From Coleofasciculus sp. LEGE 07092 (GTDB taxonomy: Bacteria > Cyanobacteriota > Cyanobacteriia > Cyanobacteriales > Coleofasciculaceae), in the NCBI RefSeq assembly GCF_015207375.1, contig NZ_JADEWY010000001.1:1-64000 (forward strand): a stretch of 64,000 bases of DNA. The letters run 5' to 3'. The notes below the pieces were generated by a model. The model worked only from the letters and a program-made list of their open reading frames with translations. It was not told the DNA's origin and did not search any database. Position numbers and translations under genes: made by a program. Numbering within the stretch: position 1 is the first letter of the stretch; each line of letters starts with the position of its first letter. Positions 44,494-53,554 of the stretch are shown piece by piece.

Positions 44494-46752
44494 TCAGTTC
44501 GTGATTCTAGGAGCCTCAGTTGAAGTATCGAGCCACGATCGCACGGTAGTAATTACTTTTTCTAAGTCTAACGGCTTACTCAAGTAGTCATCAGCACCCG
44601 CTTCCAGACAGCGATCGCGATCGCCTGCCATAGCCATCGCCGTCAGTGCAATCACAGGTACATTCTGCCAGGTTGGATGAGCTTTCAGTTGGCGAATCAA
44701 TTCAAAGCCATCGACCTGAGGAAGTTGAATATCCATTAAAATCAAATGCGGCAGCGACTGCGGTTTGACTAGAGGAGAGTGTAGCGTCTCCAACATAGTT
44801 TGACCATCGTAGAGTAGTTCTACCAAATGCCCTTCCAGTTCCAGTACCTCCAAAATGAGCGCTTGGTTCAACGGTTGATCTTCAACGACTAAGATGCGTT
44901 TAGAGTCTCCGACGGGTAATTCATTCTTGAGAAAGGAACGTCTTGACGATTCAGAATCAGATACCGTATTCTTTGCCGCTAGACTTGATCGCATTTCTGT
45001 CAGGGGCAACCAGACGCGAAAGGTACTCCCCTGGTTTTCTTTCGATTCCACAGAAACAGTACCGCCGTGAAGTTCTGCCAGCCGCTTTGTAAGAGCCAAA
45101 CCCAAACCAGTGCCTTCATGCCGCCTGGTTAGGGAAGAATCTACCTGTTGGAACGGTCGAAACAGCAAGTTTAGCTTGTTATCAGGAATGCCGATGCCAC
45201 TGTCTATGATCTCCAGGCATAGGTATGGAGTACTGCAATTGACTGGACTGTGATCCGGACGAAATGCCTGTTGCAGTTCGCAACCGTATGCTAGCCGTCC
45301 CGTAAGTTTAACCGTTCCTGCCTCTGGTGTAAACTTGACGGCATTGGAGAGAAGATTCACCAAGATTTGACGAACGCGACGCTCATCTAAAAATACCTCT
45401 TGCAACCGATAATCAAGTTCTAGTAATAGTGCCAGCCGTTTTTTGTCAGCACGGGGCTGAATCATTTTCAGACAGTGGTTGCACAAGGCTGGAATAGAGA
45501 CGGGTGTTAGTTCTAAGTCAACTTTACCCGCTTCAATCTTCGACAAATCGAGAATATCGTTAATGAGTGCCAGTAGGTGTTCGCCACTGCTCTTAATCGC
45601 CTGAACGTGACTCAGTTGGCGAGATGTCATCGAACCGCCCGTTTGCCGCTGTAGCAAGTCAGAAAAACCCAGAATGCTGTTCAGGGGGGTACGCAGTTCA
45701 TGGGACATCGATGCCAAAAATTCGGATTTGAGCTGAGACGCTCGTTCTAAATCTTCATTCGCTTGACGTAGCCGTTCCTGAGCTTGGGCGCGTTCGATGG
45801 CAACGCCTAGGGTGCGACAAGCAGCTAATAGCATATCTTGTTGGGGAAGTTCCTGAAGGGTTTTCCCATCTCGGGATTCCAACGTTAAGACACCGATAAT
45901 CTTGCCCGTTGCACCGGGAATAGGAAAGATTCCTAATTGAGAGACACCCGCGTGACGAAAGGCGGCGACTGCCTGAGGGTGGTTTTTATAATCTTCAACA
46001 AATAAGGGTTCTCCGGTTTCCACAACCTGCCAGAGCAACCCCTGTCCGTAGGGAATTCCTTGCTTGAGAACGGCTTCCATCTCGCTCACTGCCATCGTGC
46101 CATAGGTGGCAATGAACTGAGTAGAAACTTTATTGGTGACTACACCCGCACGAGCCTCTTTTCCTTCACCTGCGATCACCTTGACATCCCCAAAGGCTGC
46201 TCCTGTGGTTTGTACCAGGTAAGTGAGGGCAAATTGACCAATTTCCCACAACTCTCCAGCCGGTTGCAGTCGTTCTGTCAAACCCTGCAAAAATCTCAGA
46301 CGCTTGACTTCAGAATTCAAACTCGTCTGCATTAAGATAGCCTCCCGTTGGGCTTGTGCTTTGGCGGTGATATCGTGAAATGTAAATAAATATCCGCCGT
46401 CTGAAGTGAGCGTGACTTTAACGTTAAGATGGATTCCATCCGCTTGTTCCAAGGGGAACGAAACGGTTTCGGCAGGCGCAGTGGGTAAGGACGAAAGAAG
46501 ATGTTCTGCTTGGGCAGCCGACCAGTAGCCTCGGGCAACAACCCGCTCCCAAACGTCTTGTAAAGGGGGTTGTTCCTGTAACCAATCGACTGAAACCTCC
46601 CAAACTTGGGTAAATCTTTGATTGAATAACACCAACTGGTGAGACGAATTAAACAGGGCGATCGCATTATCCACCTGGTTGAAAATTAGTTGTTGCTCCT
46701 CCTTTAACTGCTGTAGACGTTGCTCAATTGGCTCAGAGTGGATGGATTTCAT
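44494..46752 (-). CDS. hybrid sensor histidine kinase/response regulator
   Basis: 752 residues. Order: PAS-like (about 20-130, NAIALFNSSHQLVLFNQRF), GAF (about 160-320, FALTYLVQTTGAAFGDV ... IIGVLTLESRDGK), HisKA (FLASMSHELRTPLNSILGF, phospho-His present), HATPase (NLLSNAVKFT, DSGIGI, GTGLGLALTKRL) and a C-terminal receiver (ILVVEDQPLNQ, phospho-Asp in HLILMDIQLPQVDG, Lys in DDYLSKPLD). No membrane segment, so a soluble sensor. Target unknown. Confidence 0.95.
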   Translation of the reverse strand: MKSIHSEPIEQRLQQLKEEQQLIFNQVDNAIALFNSSHQLVLFNQRFTQVWEVSVDWLQEQPPLQDVWERVVARGYWSAAQAEHLLSSLPTAPAETVSFPLEQADGIHLNVKVTLTSDGGYLFTFHDITAKAQAQREAILMQTSLNSEVKRLRFLQGLTERLQPAGELWEIGQFALTYLVQTTGAAFGDVKVIAGEGKEARAGVVTNKVSTQFIATYGTMAVSEMEAVLKQGIPYGQGLLWQVVETGEPLFVEDYKNHPQAVAAFRHAGVSQLGIFPIPGATGKIIGVLTLESRDGKTLQELPQQDMLLAACRTLGVAIERAQAQERLRQANEDLERASQLKSEFLASMSHELRTPLNSILGFSDLLQRQTGGSMTSRQLSHVQAIKSSGEHLLALINDILDLSKIEAGKVDLELTPVSIPALCNHCLKMIQPRADKKRLALLLELDYRLQEVFLDERRVRQILVNLLSNAVKFTPEAGTVKLTGRLAYGCELQQAFRPDHSPVNCSTPYLCLEIIDSGIGIPDNKLNLLFRPFQQVDSSLTRRHEGTGLGLALTKRLAELHGGTVSVESKENQGSTFRVWLPLTEMRSSLAAKNTVSDSESSRRSFLKNELPVGDSKRILVVEDQPLNQALILEVLELEGHLVELLYDGQTMLETLHSPLVKPQSLPHLILMDIQLPQVDGFELIRQLKAHPTWQNVPVIALTAMAMAGDRDRCLEAGADDYLSKPLDLEKVITTVRSWLDTSTEAPRITN

Positions 46753-47061
46753 CATTAACAGTCACGGGTCAGTGGTCATTGGCAAGAGTGAAGTTGATCG
46801 TCAATAAGCAACTGCATAACTGCTACTCCCGGTAGTTTACAAAATGTAACAATCGCTGGAGGTGAGGAAATACCCTAGTTTCTGTGATCTAGAACACGTC
46901 GGGTTCAGATCGGAATCTCAGTTAGGACGTGTTAGACATCAAACTGCCAGCCTAACTGTGTCATAAGGGTTATAGGACAGCGATCGCTTCTTCCCAATGA
47001 TAGAAATGGTCAAATAGGAAATAGTCGGTAGTGTCAGTGCAGCAAGAGGAAGAGGGTTGTC
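46753..47061. other. divergent promoter region, about 309 bases
   Basis: Lies between the outward-facing kinase and HetZ-related genes. No repeat or coding signal; GCGATCGC at about 46981. Confidence 0.5.
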
Positions 47062-48234
47062 ATGCAAACATTCAAACTGGGGTTTGAGGAGTGCAATCTC
47101 ATGGACAAGGTGGCAGACCAACTGGAGCAAAAGTGGCAATCGCGTCTGTTGAATGACTGCCCCCATCAGAGTATAGCGACCCGAAACAGCATTACCCGCT
47201 GGTTGCTGGGAGATAACGTTGAGCGCTATGACACTCTCCTACCCAACCAGCTAGGGATTGCACGCCAAGCGATGGATTATCGCTATCGGATTTTACAACA
47301 GCGTTACCTAGGAGTAGGTCCAGAACAAGCCTACCGTAATCTAACAACGAGGCTAGGGAGTTTGGTGATATTGCGCAACAAAATCCGTACTTGGGTGTCC
47401 CTGAGTCGCGATCGCCAGCGTGCAGTTGTCGATGTTCTGCAAGAAGTCATTCAGGAATTATTAAACAGCGATCGCTATATTCAAAAGCAAATCGCCCGGA
47501 TTGCCCAATGTACTTCAGATACCCACCTGCGCAATTCCCTCTTGCTCACGACAATTGAGGAGTATTGTTTGCGCCCGATTCGCAACCAGCCTCTGCTTGT
47601 CTATCGATTTGTCAACTATCTGCGACGATCAGGACGGGGGGGTATGACTCACGTTCCTGAAGGTGAGATGGTACGGCTGGTTTCAGAGTCTGTTACCCCA
47701 GAGGATGTGGAAACCTCTGTTAGCCTCTTAGATCGCCAAGCCATTGCCGATTATCAAGATGCCCAAATCTGGGAGGAGCAACAGACATTGCGCGTGTCTG
47801 TACGGCGGGAGTTTGAAGCCTATCTGGAAGAAAACTTGGGTTCTGAAGCTGCCCAATGGCTGCGGCTTTATCTCCAAGGGCAGTCCCAAGAAGCGATCGC
47901 TAGCGCCTTAGGGTTGCCGATCCAGAAAGTCTATCGATTGCGAGAAAAAATCAGCTACCATGCCATTCGGATTTTTTCGATTAAAGCCAAACCGGAATTA
48001 GTGACGACTTGGCTAGAAATCTCCTTACACGAGCATAATTTGGGGCTAACCCCGATGCAGTGGCAGGAATACTGGCAAAACCTCACCCCCCAGCAGCAGC
48101 AATTAATCGAACAGTTGAAAACCGGTAGAGCATTGGAATCCATCGCCAAAGACTTAAACTTGAAATACAACCAAGCAGTGGGCGAATGGAGCAAACTGTA
48201 TTTGGAAGCTCAAGCGATACGCGGATCGTCATAA
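47062..48234 (+). CDS. HetZ-related protein
   Basis: 390 residues, all helical. The N-terminal and central part (ITRWLLGDNVERYDTLLPNQLGIARQAMDYRYRILQQRYLG, NSLLLTTIEEYCLRPIRNQPLLVYRFVNYLRRSGRGGMTHVP) looks like the HetZ-related family of cyanobacteria. Near residues 275-310 is a sigma-70-region-4-like HTH (QSQEAIASALGLPIQKVYRLREKISYHAIRIF) and another at the C-terminus (RALESIAKDLNLKYNQAVGEW). Probably a DNA-binding regulator. HetZ itself controls heterocyst development; relatives also occur in strains without heterocysts. Name given with moderate confidence. Confidence 0.6.
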   Translation: MQTFKLGFEECNLMDKVADQLEQKWQSRLLNDCPHQSIATRNSITRWLLGDNVERYDTLLPNQLGIARQAMDYRYRILQQRYLGVGPEQAYRNLTTRLGSLVILRNKIRTWVSLSRDRQRAVVDVLQEVIQELLNSDRYIQKQIARIAQCTSDTHLRNSLLLTTIEEYCLRPIRNQPLLVYRFVNYLRRSGRGGMTHVPEGEMVRLVSESVTPEDVETSVSLLDRQAIADYQDAQIWEEQQTLRVSVRREFEAYLEENLGSEAAQWLRLYLQGQSQEAIASALGLPIQKVYRLREKISYHAIRIFSIKAKPELVTTWLEISLHEHNLGLTPMQWQEYWQNLTPQQQQLIEQLKTGRALESIAKDLNLKYNQAVGEWSKLYLEAQAIRGSS

Positions 48235-48402
48235 ACCGGGGCTGGATGGTCAGGTAACTTTTCAGTTGCTCTCCCCGGAGCTGTCACTCAAAATTAAGTA
48301 AAGGGGAGTTAAGAGTTCATCTCTTTTCCCGAACTGAAAAATTCAAGCCATTAGACTCCTGGGGCATCTCGATCAGTCGATACTCAGGTTGGAGAAATTT
48401 CT

Positions 48403-49635
48403 ATGTTGCCCTCGCCCAGGGACCCCGAACGAGCCGACACCTCTGCTCAGTCTACGCCCTCTCCCTCACAAGCATCCGAGCTCAGTGAGGTGGATACTGA
48501 GCAAATGTTTCGGTTGATTGACACAATTTTGCCGTTTGAAGCTTGCTTGTACTATCAATTTCTGCCCTTAGCTCTGGAAGGCAAATACCTCAAGTTGGGT
48601 ATAGTAGATCCTCAAGACGCCTCTGCCCTCGACTACGTGCGTCACATCTTAGCTTACCTACACTGCTCATTCAAGACCGAACGGATTGCGGCAAAGACTC
48701 ATCAGTCGATGCTTTCGGCGTACTTAAATCACGTCCACACCACGTCCTCTGCTGAAGAGTCACCCTCCCTAAAAAAAAATCCCAAAAATAATACGCCTCG
48801 GTCTGAACAACCGACTTTTATTTTAGAGGAGCCATCCCTAGCAGACGAAAATTTAAATCCCCCCCCCAGTTCATCCAACACCACAACACCCTCGACTGCC
48901 ATACCAAAGCCACCACTGCCATTGCCAAAGAACTTGCCGTTCGTTTCCTCCCATTCAAGCAGCCAGGACACACCAGCCGATAAAGCACCCCCCTTCTCGA
49001 AACCGTTACCCTTAGGTGAGAGTCCAGCACCCCTAGAGGTAGAAGCTCTTTATCGGGATCATCCCATTGAATTTATCGCCACCCTAGCCCCTCAGGAGCT
49101 ATTGCAAGAGTTGTTAGGTCGAGTTTTAGAGCGTGGCATTGGGCGGCTTTATTTCGAGCGACAGTCAGATGCTGGTCGTATCCTTTGGAGTCAAGATGGT
49201 GTTTTACAATCCATCTTAGAAAGATTGAGCTTGTCAGTCTTTGAAAGCGTCATTATCGAACTCAAGCAGGTTGTTACCTTCCCTCTGCTGCCCGTGAACC
49301 AGCCCCAACAGGTAGAAATTGAAAGAGTTTACCGACAAGAATGCCTATTACTGCGTTTGCGAGTCATGCCGGGTACTTACGGCGAAGAGGCAACGCTTCA
49401 GGTGCTGCGGGGTGTTGCCTTGAAATTTTATCAACGCCAAAAGTTGGAACGGCTCAGTCAAGAAGCGCTGAATCTAGCCGAACAGCTACAGCGCAAGTTA
49501 AATGAAATTCGCGATCGCTCCTGCCGCTATTCCCTGACAATGGAAGGATTACCCGCACTCAAACAACGACTAAAAGGGGTAGAACAACAACTCGAAGCCA
49601 TAGCGAAACTGCCTATCAAAGCGACCGAGAAGTAA
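48403..49635 (+). CDS. PilB/GspE N-domain-like protein lacking the ATPase core
   Basis: 410 residues, GGAG eight bases before ATG. Residues about 30-110 (MFRLIDTILPFEACLYYQFLPLALEGKYLKLGIVDPQD... YVRHILAYLHCSFKTERI) resemble the MshEN N-domain of type II/IV secretion ATPases. A 90-residue Pro/Ser linker follows. Residues about 210-350 (ELLGRVLERGIGRLYFERQSDAGRILWSQDGVLQSIL ... RLRVMPGTYGEEATLQVLRG) resemble the GspE middle domain (VRLRIDG...HGE). No Walker A/B follows; the chain ends in a coiled coil. A pseudo-ATPase partner in pilus or secretion control is inferred. Confidence 0.6.
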   Translation: MLPSPRDPERADTSAQSTPSPSQASELSEVDTEQMFRLIDTILPFEACLYYQFLPLALEGKYLKLGIVDPQDASALDYVRHILAYLHCSFKTERIAAKTHQSMLSAYLNHVHTTSSAEESPSLKKNPKNNTPRSEQPTFILEEPSLADENLNPPPSSSNTTTPSTAIPKPPLPLPKNLPFVSSHSSSQDTPADKAPPFSKPLPLGESPAPLEVEALYRDHPIEFIATLAPQELLQELLGRVLERGIGRLYFERQSDAGRILWSQDGVLQSILERLSLSVFESVIIELKQVVTFPLLPVNQPQQVEIERVYRQECLLLRLRVMPGTYGEEATLQVLRGVALKFYQRQKLERLSQEALNLAEQLQRKLNEIRDRSCRYSLTMEGLPALKQRLKGVEQQLEAIAKLPIKATEK

Positions 49636-49753
49636 AACCAGACAATTACAAAAAGCATGATTCCCGCCCCTGTAGACTTTTACGAACTCCGATAGATGCA
49701 ACTCTTTGTCAATTAGAGTTATTGTTAAAGTGTAGATACGCAGGAGGAAAGGC

Positions 49754-50383
49754 GTGGGTAAATCGTATAAGGAAGCCAAAGTCTCAACTTTCACTCTGGA
49801 AGGGCGGTTCGTTGGTTTTCTAGGAAAAGTTGAGGAAAAACCAAAACTCCTATGGATTGACACCGCTGAAGGCGATCGCTACCTTAAACTCTCAAAAGAG
49901 CTACGTAGTCCATTACGAGAAGTACTTCAACCCGGAGATTGGATAGAGATATCTGGCAAGCAGAAGTATAAGCCCAAAACTGGGGAACTGAAGCTAAAAG
50001 CTCAACGTGTGAAACTTAAGACTTCCCCACAGCGGCATGAACAACCGCCAGTCTTACCCCCTCCCGGTGTAGCTCCTAGAACTAAAGCCAGTATTATGGT
50101 TTGTCAAAAATCCTCTTGTCGCAAGCGAGGTGCGGCTGAGGTTTGTCAAGCTGCCACTGGAGCGTTGCGTGATCGTGGCTTAGACGATCAAGTGGCTATT
50201 AAGGAAACGGGTTGCATGAAACAGTGCAAGCAAGGACCGTGTATGGTCGTAATGCCAGACAAAGCTCGTTATACCCGAGTTGACCCTAACAAGATGTCGA
50301 TGTTAGTAGAGAAGCACTTTGCCGCTAAACTAAAACCAGAAGAACGTAAAGCTCGACTCTCTGCGTCTAACGGGAAAATTTAA
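49754..50383 (+). CDS. [2Fe-2S] thioredoxin-like ferredoxin-domain protein
   Basis: 209 residues, GTG start with strong AGGAGG upstream. Residues 1-90 form an OB-like beta domain (FTLEGRFVGFLGKVEEKPKLLWIDTAEGDRYLKLSKEL). Residues 112-190 are a thioredoxin-like [2Fe-2S] ferredoxin: MVCQKSSCRKRG then ETGCMKQCKQGPC, with ligands Cys117, Cys122, Cys154 and Cys158. The redox partner is not known. Ends in a basic tail. Confidence 0.88.
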   Translation: MGKSYKEAKVSTFTLEGRFVGFLGKVEEKPKLLWIDTAEGDRYLKLSKELRSPLREVLQPGDWIEISGKQKYKPKTGELKLKAQRVKLKTSPQRHEQPPVLPPPGVAPRTKASIMVCQKSSCRKRGAAEVCQAATGALRDRGLDDQVAIKETGCMKQCKQGPCMVVMPDKARYTRVDPNKMSMLVEKHFAAKLKPEERKARLSASNGKI

Positions 50384-50489
50384 GGATTGAGGAGAAAGCA
50401 ACAAAGAGTACTGGAGCCATCCAATACTCAACGTTCTCCGATTCTGGATGCAGTTGAGAGAGCATCATTGCTAGTAAGGTGAGGTGCAA

Positions 50490-51479
50490 ATGAGAAATTT
50501 ACCGCCGTCCGATCCCAACTCATCTCGACTCGGGCTTGATGAATGGATCGCTATAATTGTTGCCTTCACCACTATCGGTACTATCCTGATTGGGACGTTA
50601 ATGTACAGGGATAGGGGCTTTAACTTGAGACGATGGATAGGATCAGCTCCTGATAGCACATCAGAGGCAGTAAAAGAGGCAACTCCCTTACCCTTACCCG
50701 AAGAAACACCTGTTCGCCAACCAAGGGTAAGGGTGCGCCAAACACCTGCATCTCCTTCCACCCTATTACCGCCTGAGCAGCCTTTACCTACAGAAGAACC
50801 CGAACAAGCGAGAATACTCCCCCTCGTTCCCGTTCCCTTAACTCCTCGTGCAGAAACACCAGCAACACCCACTGAGACGCCGGCTGAAACCGTAAACTTT
50901 ACAGATGTGCCCGAAGAGTTTTGGGCGAGTTCCTACATTGCTGCTTTGGTGAGGCGGGATATCATGAGTGGCTATACTGATGGCACCTTCAGACCCAACA
51001 GCACGATCAATCGGGCAGAATTTGCTGCCTTATTGAGGAAAGCATTCGACCAAGAACCAACCTTGCAGACCCCAAACTTTCAGGATATAACATCTGATTT
51101 TTGGGGATGGTCGGCTATTCAAGAAACAACCAAAACTAACTTTTTACGAGGGTATCCTGATAAAACCTTTCGACCGGAGCAACCAATTCCTAAAGTGCAA
51201 GTTTTAGTAGCCCTAGCAAGTGGATTGGGCTTAGAAACTCCTTCATCGGTTCCGGAAGTACTGCAAGCCTACCAAGATGCCGAGCAAATTCCGAACTACG
51301 CCACCCAAAAGGTTGCGGCTGCCACAGATGCAGGGATTGTTATTAATTACCCCAATGCTCAGTCCCTCAATCCGAATCAGGATGCCACTCGCGCAGAGGT
51401 TGCCGCTTTGATTTATCAAGCATTGGTTGAAGCAGGGAAGGCAGAAGCGATTCCGTCTGAGTATAGGGTCGAGCCTTGA
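50490..51479 (+). CDS. SLH-domain protein with N-terminal membrane anchor
   Basis: 329 residues from ATG 50490 (AAGGTGAGG upstream); a GTG two codons earlier is possible. One membrane helix at about 18-38 (EWIAIIVAFTTIGTILIGTLM), a Pro/Thr linker, then three S-layer homology modules: DVPEEFWASSYIAALVRRDIMSGYTDGTFRPNSTINRAEFAALLRKA, DITSDFWGWSAIQ ... FLRGYPDKTFRPEQPI and a weaker third. The SLH region should bind peptidoglycan-linked polymer, so it tethers the inner membrane to the wall or outer layers. Confidence 0.9.
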   Translation: MRNLPPSDPNSSRLGLDEWIAIIVAFTTIGTILIGTLMYRDRGFNLRRWIGSAPDSTSEAVKEATPLPLPEETPVRQPRVRVRQTPASPSTLLPPEQPLPTEEPEQARILPLVPVPLTPRAETPATPTETPAETVNFTDVPEEFWASSYIAALVRRDIMSGYTDGTFRPNSTINRAEFAALLRKAFDQEPTLQTPNFQDITSDFWGWSAIQETTKTNFLRGYPDKTFRPEQPIPKVQVLVALASGLGLETPSSVPEVLQAYQDAEQIPNYATQKVAAATDAGIVINYPNAQSLNPNQDATRAEVAALIYQALVEAGKAEAIPSEYRVEP

Positions 51480-51506
51480 GCCGAATGGCACTGACTTAAG
51501 GAAACC

Positions 51507-51584
51507 GTAGGTTGGGTTAAGAGATAGCGAAACCCAACAAATCCATCCTTGTGTTGGGTTGAGCGAAGTCGAAACCCAACCTAC
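51507..51584. repeat. double hairpin repeat GTTGGGTT ... AACCCAAC
   Basis: Two hairpins in a row (GTTGGGTT...AACCCAAC at 51511-51538 and 51553-51580), the outer ends GTAGGTTGGGTT / AACCCAACCTAC being inverted copies. A dispersed cyanobacterial palindrome type, located between convergent genes. Confidence 0.85.
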
Positions 51585-51642
51585 AAAGCTAACCAATGGA
51601 ACTTATTTCAGTGACATTCGCCTTAAGCCTCTCATCTAAACG

Positions 51643-51672
51643 TGTAGAGACGCGATATATCGCGTCTCTACA
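51643..51672. terminator. 30-bp perfect palindrome between convergent genes, likely bidirectional terminator
   Basis: TGTAGAGACGCGATA followed directly by its exact complement. It sits between the stops of the SLH gene and desD. The cruciform/hairpin would stop transcription from both sides; the same sequence type is dispersed in many cyanobacteria. Confidence 0.65.
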
Positions 51673-51678
51673 TCAGTG

Positions 51679-52779
51679 CTAGCTTCTAGCCAGCTTAACC
51701 GGCTCAGGCGCACGTCCCAAGGTTTTCAACCAGTAATAGTTCGCACTAAGTACGTCTGCAAAGGTTCCGTATACCTTGTACTCCACCCCAAATTCTTGGC
51801 AAACCTCTGCCACAACTTTTGCCATTTTTGGGTAATGAATATGACAAACCTGGGGAAAAAGATGGTGAATAACTTGGTAATTTAACCCCCCAACATACCA
51901 GTTGATAAACTGATTGGTTGGAGCAAAGTCAACAGTGCTTCGGACTTGCCAAATCGCCCATTCATCCTCAATTCTTTCTGTTTGAGTCGTAGGAGTTAAA
52001 AACTCGGCTGAATCTACCACATGAGCCATCATAAAGACGACATTGATGACCAACCCGTAAGTCATAAAGGTAACTAAAACTCCTAGGAGTACCTGTAATG
52101 GGGTAAAGCCAATGGCTAACGGGATACCAATGACATAGCCAACCCACACGAGCTTAAATCCGAACAGGGTTATCTTTTCTAAACGGTTGAGTTTTGGGAT
52201 ATTATGTTCGTGATATTTACCCTTTCTTAACACCAAATCAACATCGCAATAAGACCAGTAGAGGGGGACAAAACAGTAGACGAACCAAATATAAAGATGC
52301 TGAAAACGGTGATACCAATGATAGTCTTGATGAGGATACATTCTCAACCAGCCATCCCCATCAATTTCAACATCATGACCTGAGATATTGGTATAGGTAT
52401 GATGCAAAACGTTATGACGATATCGCCATAAGTAACTAGAAAGTCCCATGAAGTCGTAAGTCAAACCCAATACACGATTGATATAGTTATGATTGGAATA
52501 ACCTCCATGATTAGCATCATGTCCGACATTAAAGACAAATCCAGCCATCCCAAAGGCTAGGAATACACAACCTACTAATCTCATCCACCCGGACAACGGG
52601 GCAAAAACAACCAACATCCAAGCCGACACAATCCAGCCCAATAGAATAGTTGTTTTCAGGTACATCGCCGGATTATCTCGTGGGGAAATGTTTTCAGATT
52701 CAAAGTAAGCAGCAACTCTGCGATTCAGTTCTTTTCTGAACCCAATTCCTTTGGCAAAGGTAATTTTGGCGTTGGTCAT
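51679..52779 (-). CDS. desD: acyl-lipid delta-6 desaturase
   Basis: 366 residues from ATG 52779. Three His boxes: GHDANHGGYS, RHNVLHHTY and NYQVIHHLFP, where the Gln at the start of the third box (QxxHH) marks front-end desaturases. The text NISGHDVEIDGDG, KGKYHEHNIP and FGVEYKVYGTFADVLSANYYWL follows Synechocystis DesD closely. It introduces the delta-6 double bond into membrane lipids (gamma-linolenate). No cytochrome b5 domain is fused, as usual in cyanobacteria. Confidence 0.93.
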   Translation of the reverse strand: MTNAKITFAKGIGFRKELNRRVAAYFESENISPRDNPAMYLKTTILLGWIVSAWMLVVFAPLSGWMRLVGCVFLAFGMAGFVFNVGHDANHGGYSNHNYINRVLGLTYDFMGLSSYLWRYRHNVLHHTYTNISGHDVEIDGDGWLRMYPHQDYHWYHRFQHLYIWFVYCFVPLYWSYCDVDLVLRKGKYHEHNIPKLNRLEKITLFGFKLVWVGYVIGIPLAIGFTPLQVLLGVLVTFMTYGLVINVVFMMAHVVDSAEFLTPTTQTERIEDEWAIWQVRSTVDFAPTNQFINWYVGGLNYQVIHHLFPQVCHIHYPKMAKVVAEVCQEFGVEYKVYGTFADVLSANYYWLKTLGRAPEPVKLARS

Positions 52780-53066
52780 GTTATCCAATAAACACAAAGA
52801 TCTTTAGTATAACCTGTCCATGTGTAACATCTCGACAAAATGATATTACACATAACTAAGTCAATATTGATAATTTTTACTAAAAGTAAATCTCTGAGAA
52901 ATAATTGGCACTCGCTTTCATCGCAGGGGAGCAACCAATAGACTGAATTGATAGCTGTCGAACTCAGGTGAACGTTATCTGGCTAATGCTATTGTTAATT
53001 TTCACTTATAGAGGTATAATTACTATATTTTTAAATTAGTTAACATCCAATTTAACAAAGAAGAAA

Positions 53067-53504
53067 ATGCAATTAGAAAATATGGATGAATCACAACTGA
53101 CTGTACTAGAACGGACTCAATATGAATTTAATGATCAGCAGAATCTACTATTTCAAGAGCTAGCAAATAAGATGCTCTGGGTTAGCAGATTTTTACTCTG
53201 GTTGGTGATACCTTTGATGATAACCTTTGCTTTCGATCCAGATGAAAATCCTCAATGGTTCTACAAAGGTTTTCATATTTTTAATGCAGTTTTGTATTTC
53301 TTCATAAGTCGTTTTACAGCTAGAGCTGCTAAGTCTTTTCGACGAATTATTGAGACAGAAAGCAATGATATTAAACACCTCATGAATGCTATTGAAAAAA
53401 TAAGAAAACTGTATTGGATTCAGCGTTTGCTTGTAGAGATAAGTGTTTTTCTAGTAGGGATAGTATCTGTGGGGATTGTGGTTTATTCTGCATTGTTTCG
53501 ATAA
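53067..53504 (+). CDS. small membrane protein, family unrecognised
   Basis: 145 residues, AAGAAG before the ATG. Three membrane helices: about 36-54 (MLWVSRFLLWLVIPLMITFAF), about 67-82 (GFHIFNAVLYFFISRF) and about 119-143 (LVEISVFLVGIVSVGIVVYSALF), with an amphipathic charged stretch between. Base composition is more AT-rich than neighbours, which hints at recent acquisition. Function unknown. Confidence 0.6.
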   Translation: MQLENMDESQLTVLERTQYEFNDQQNLLFQELANKMLWVSRFLLWLVIPLMITFAFDPDENPQWFYKGFHIFNAVLYFFISRFTARAAKSFRRIIETESNDIKHLMNAIEKIRKLYWIQRLLVEISVFLVGIVSVGIVVYSALFR

Positions 53505-53554
53505 AAGAGAAGAATTATTAAGTGTTCTTTGTATAACACTAATTTCAAAGTTGA

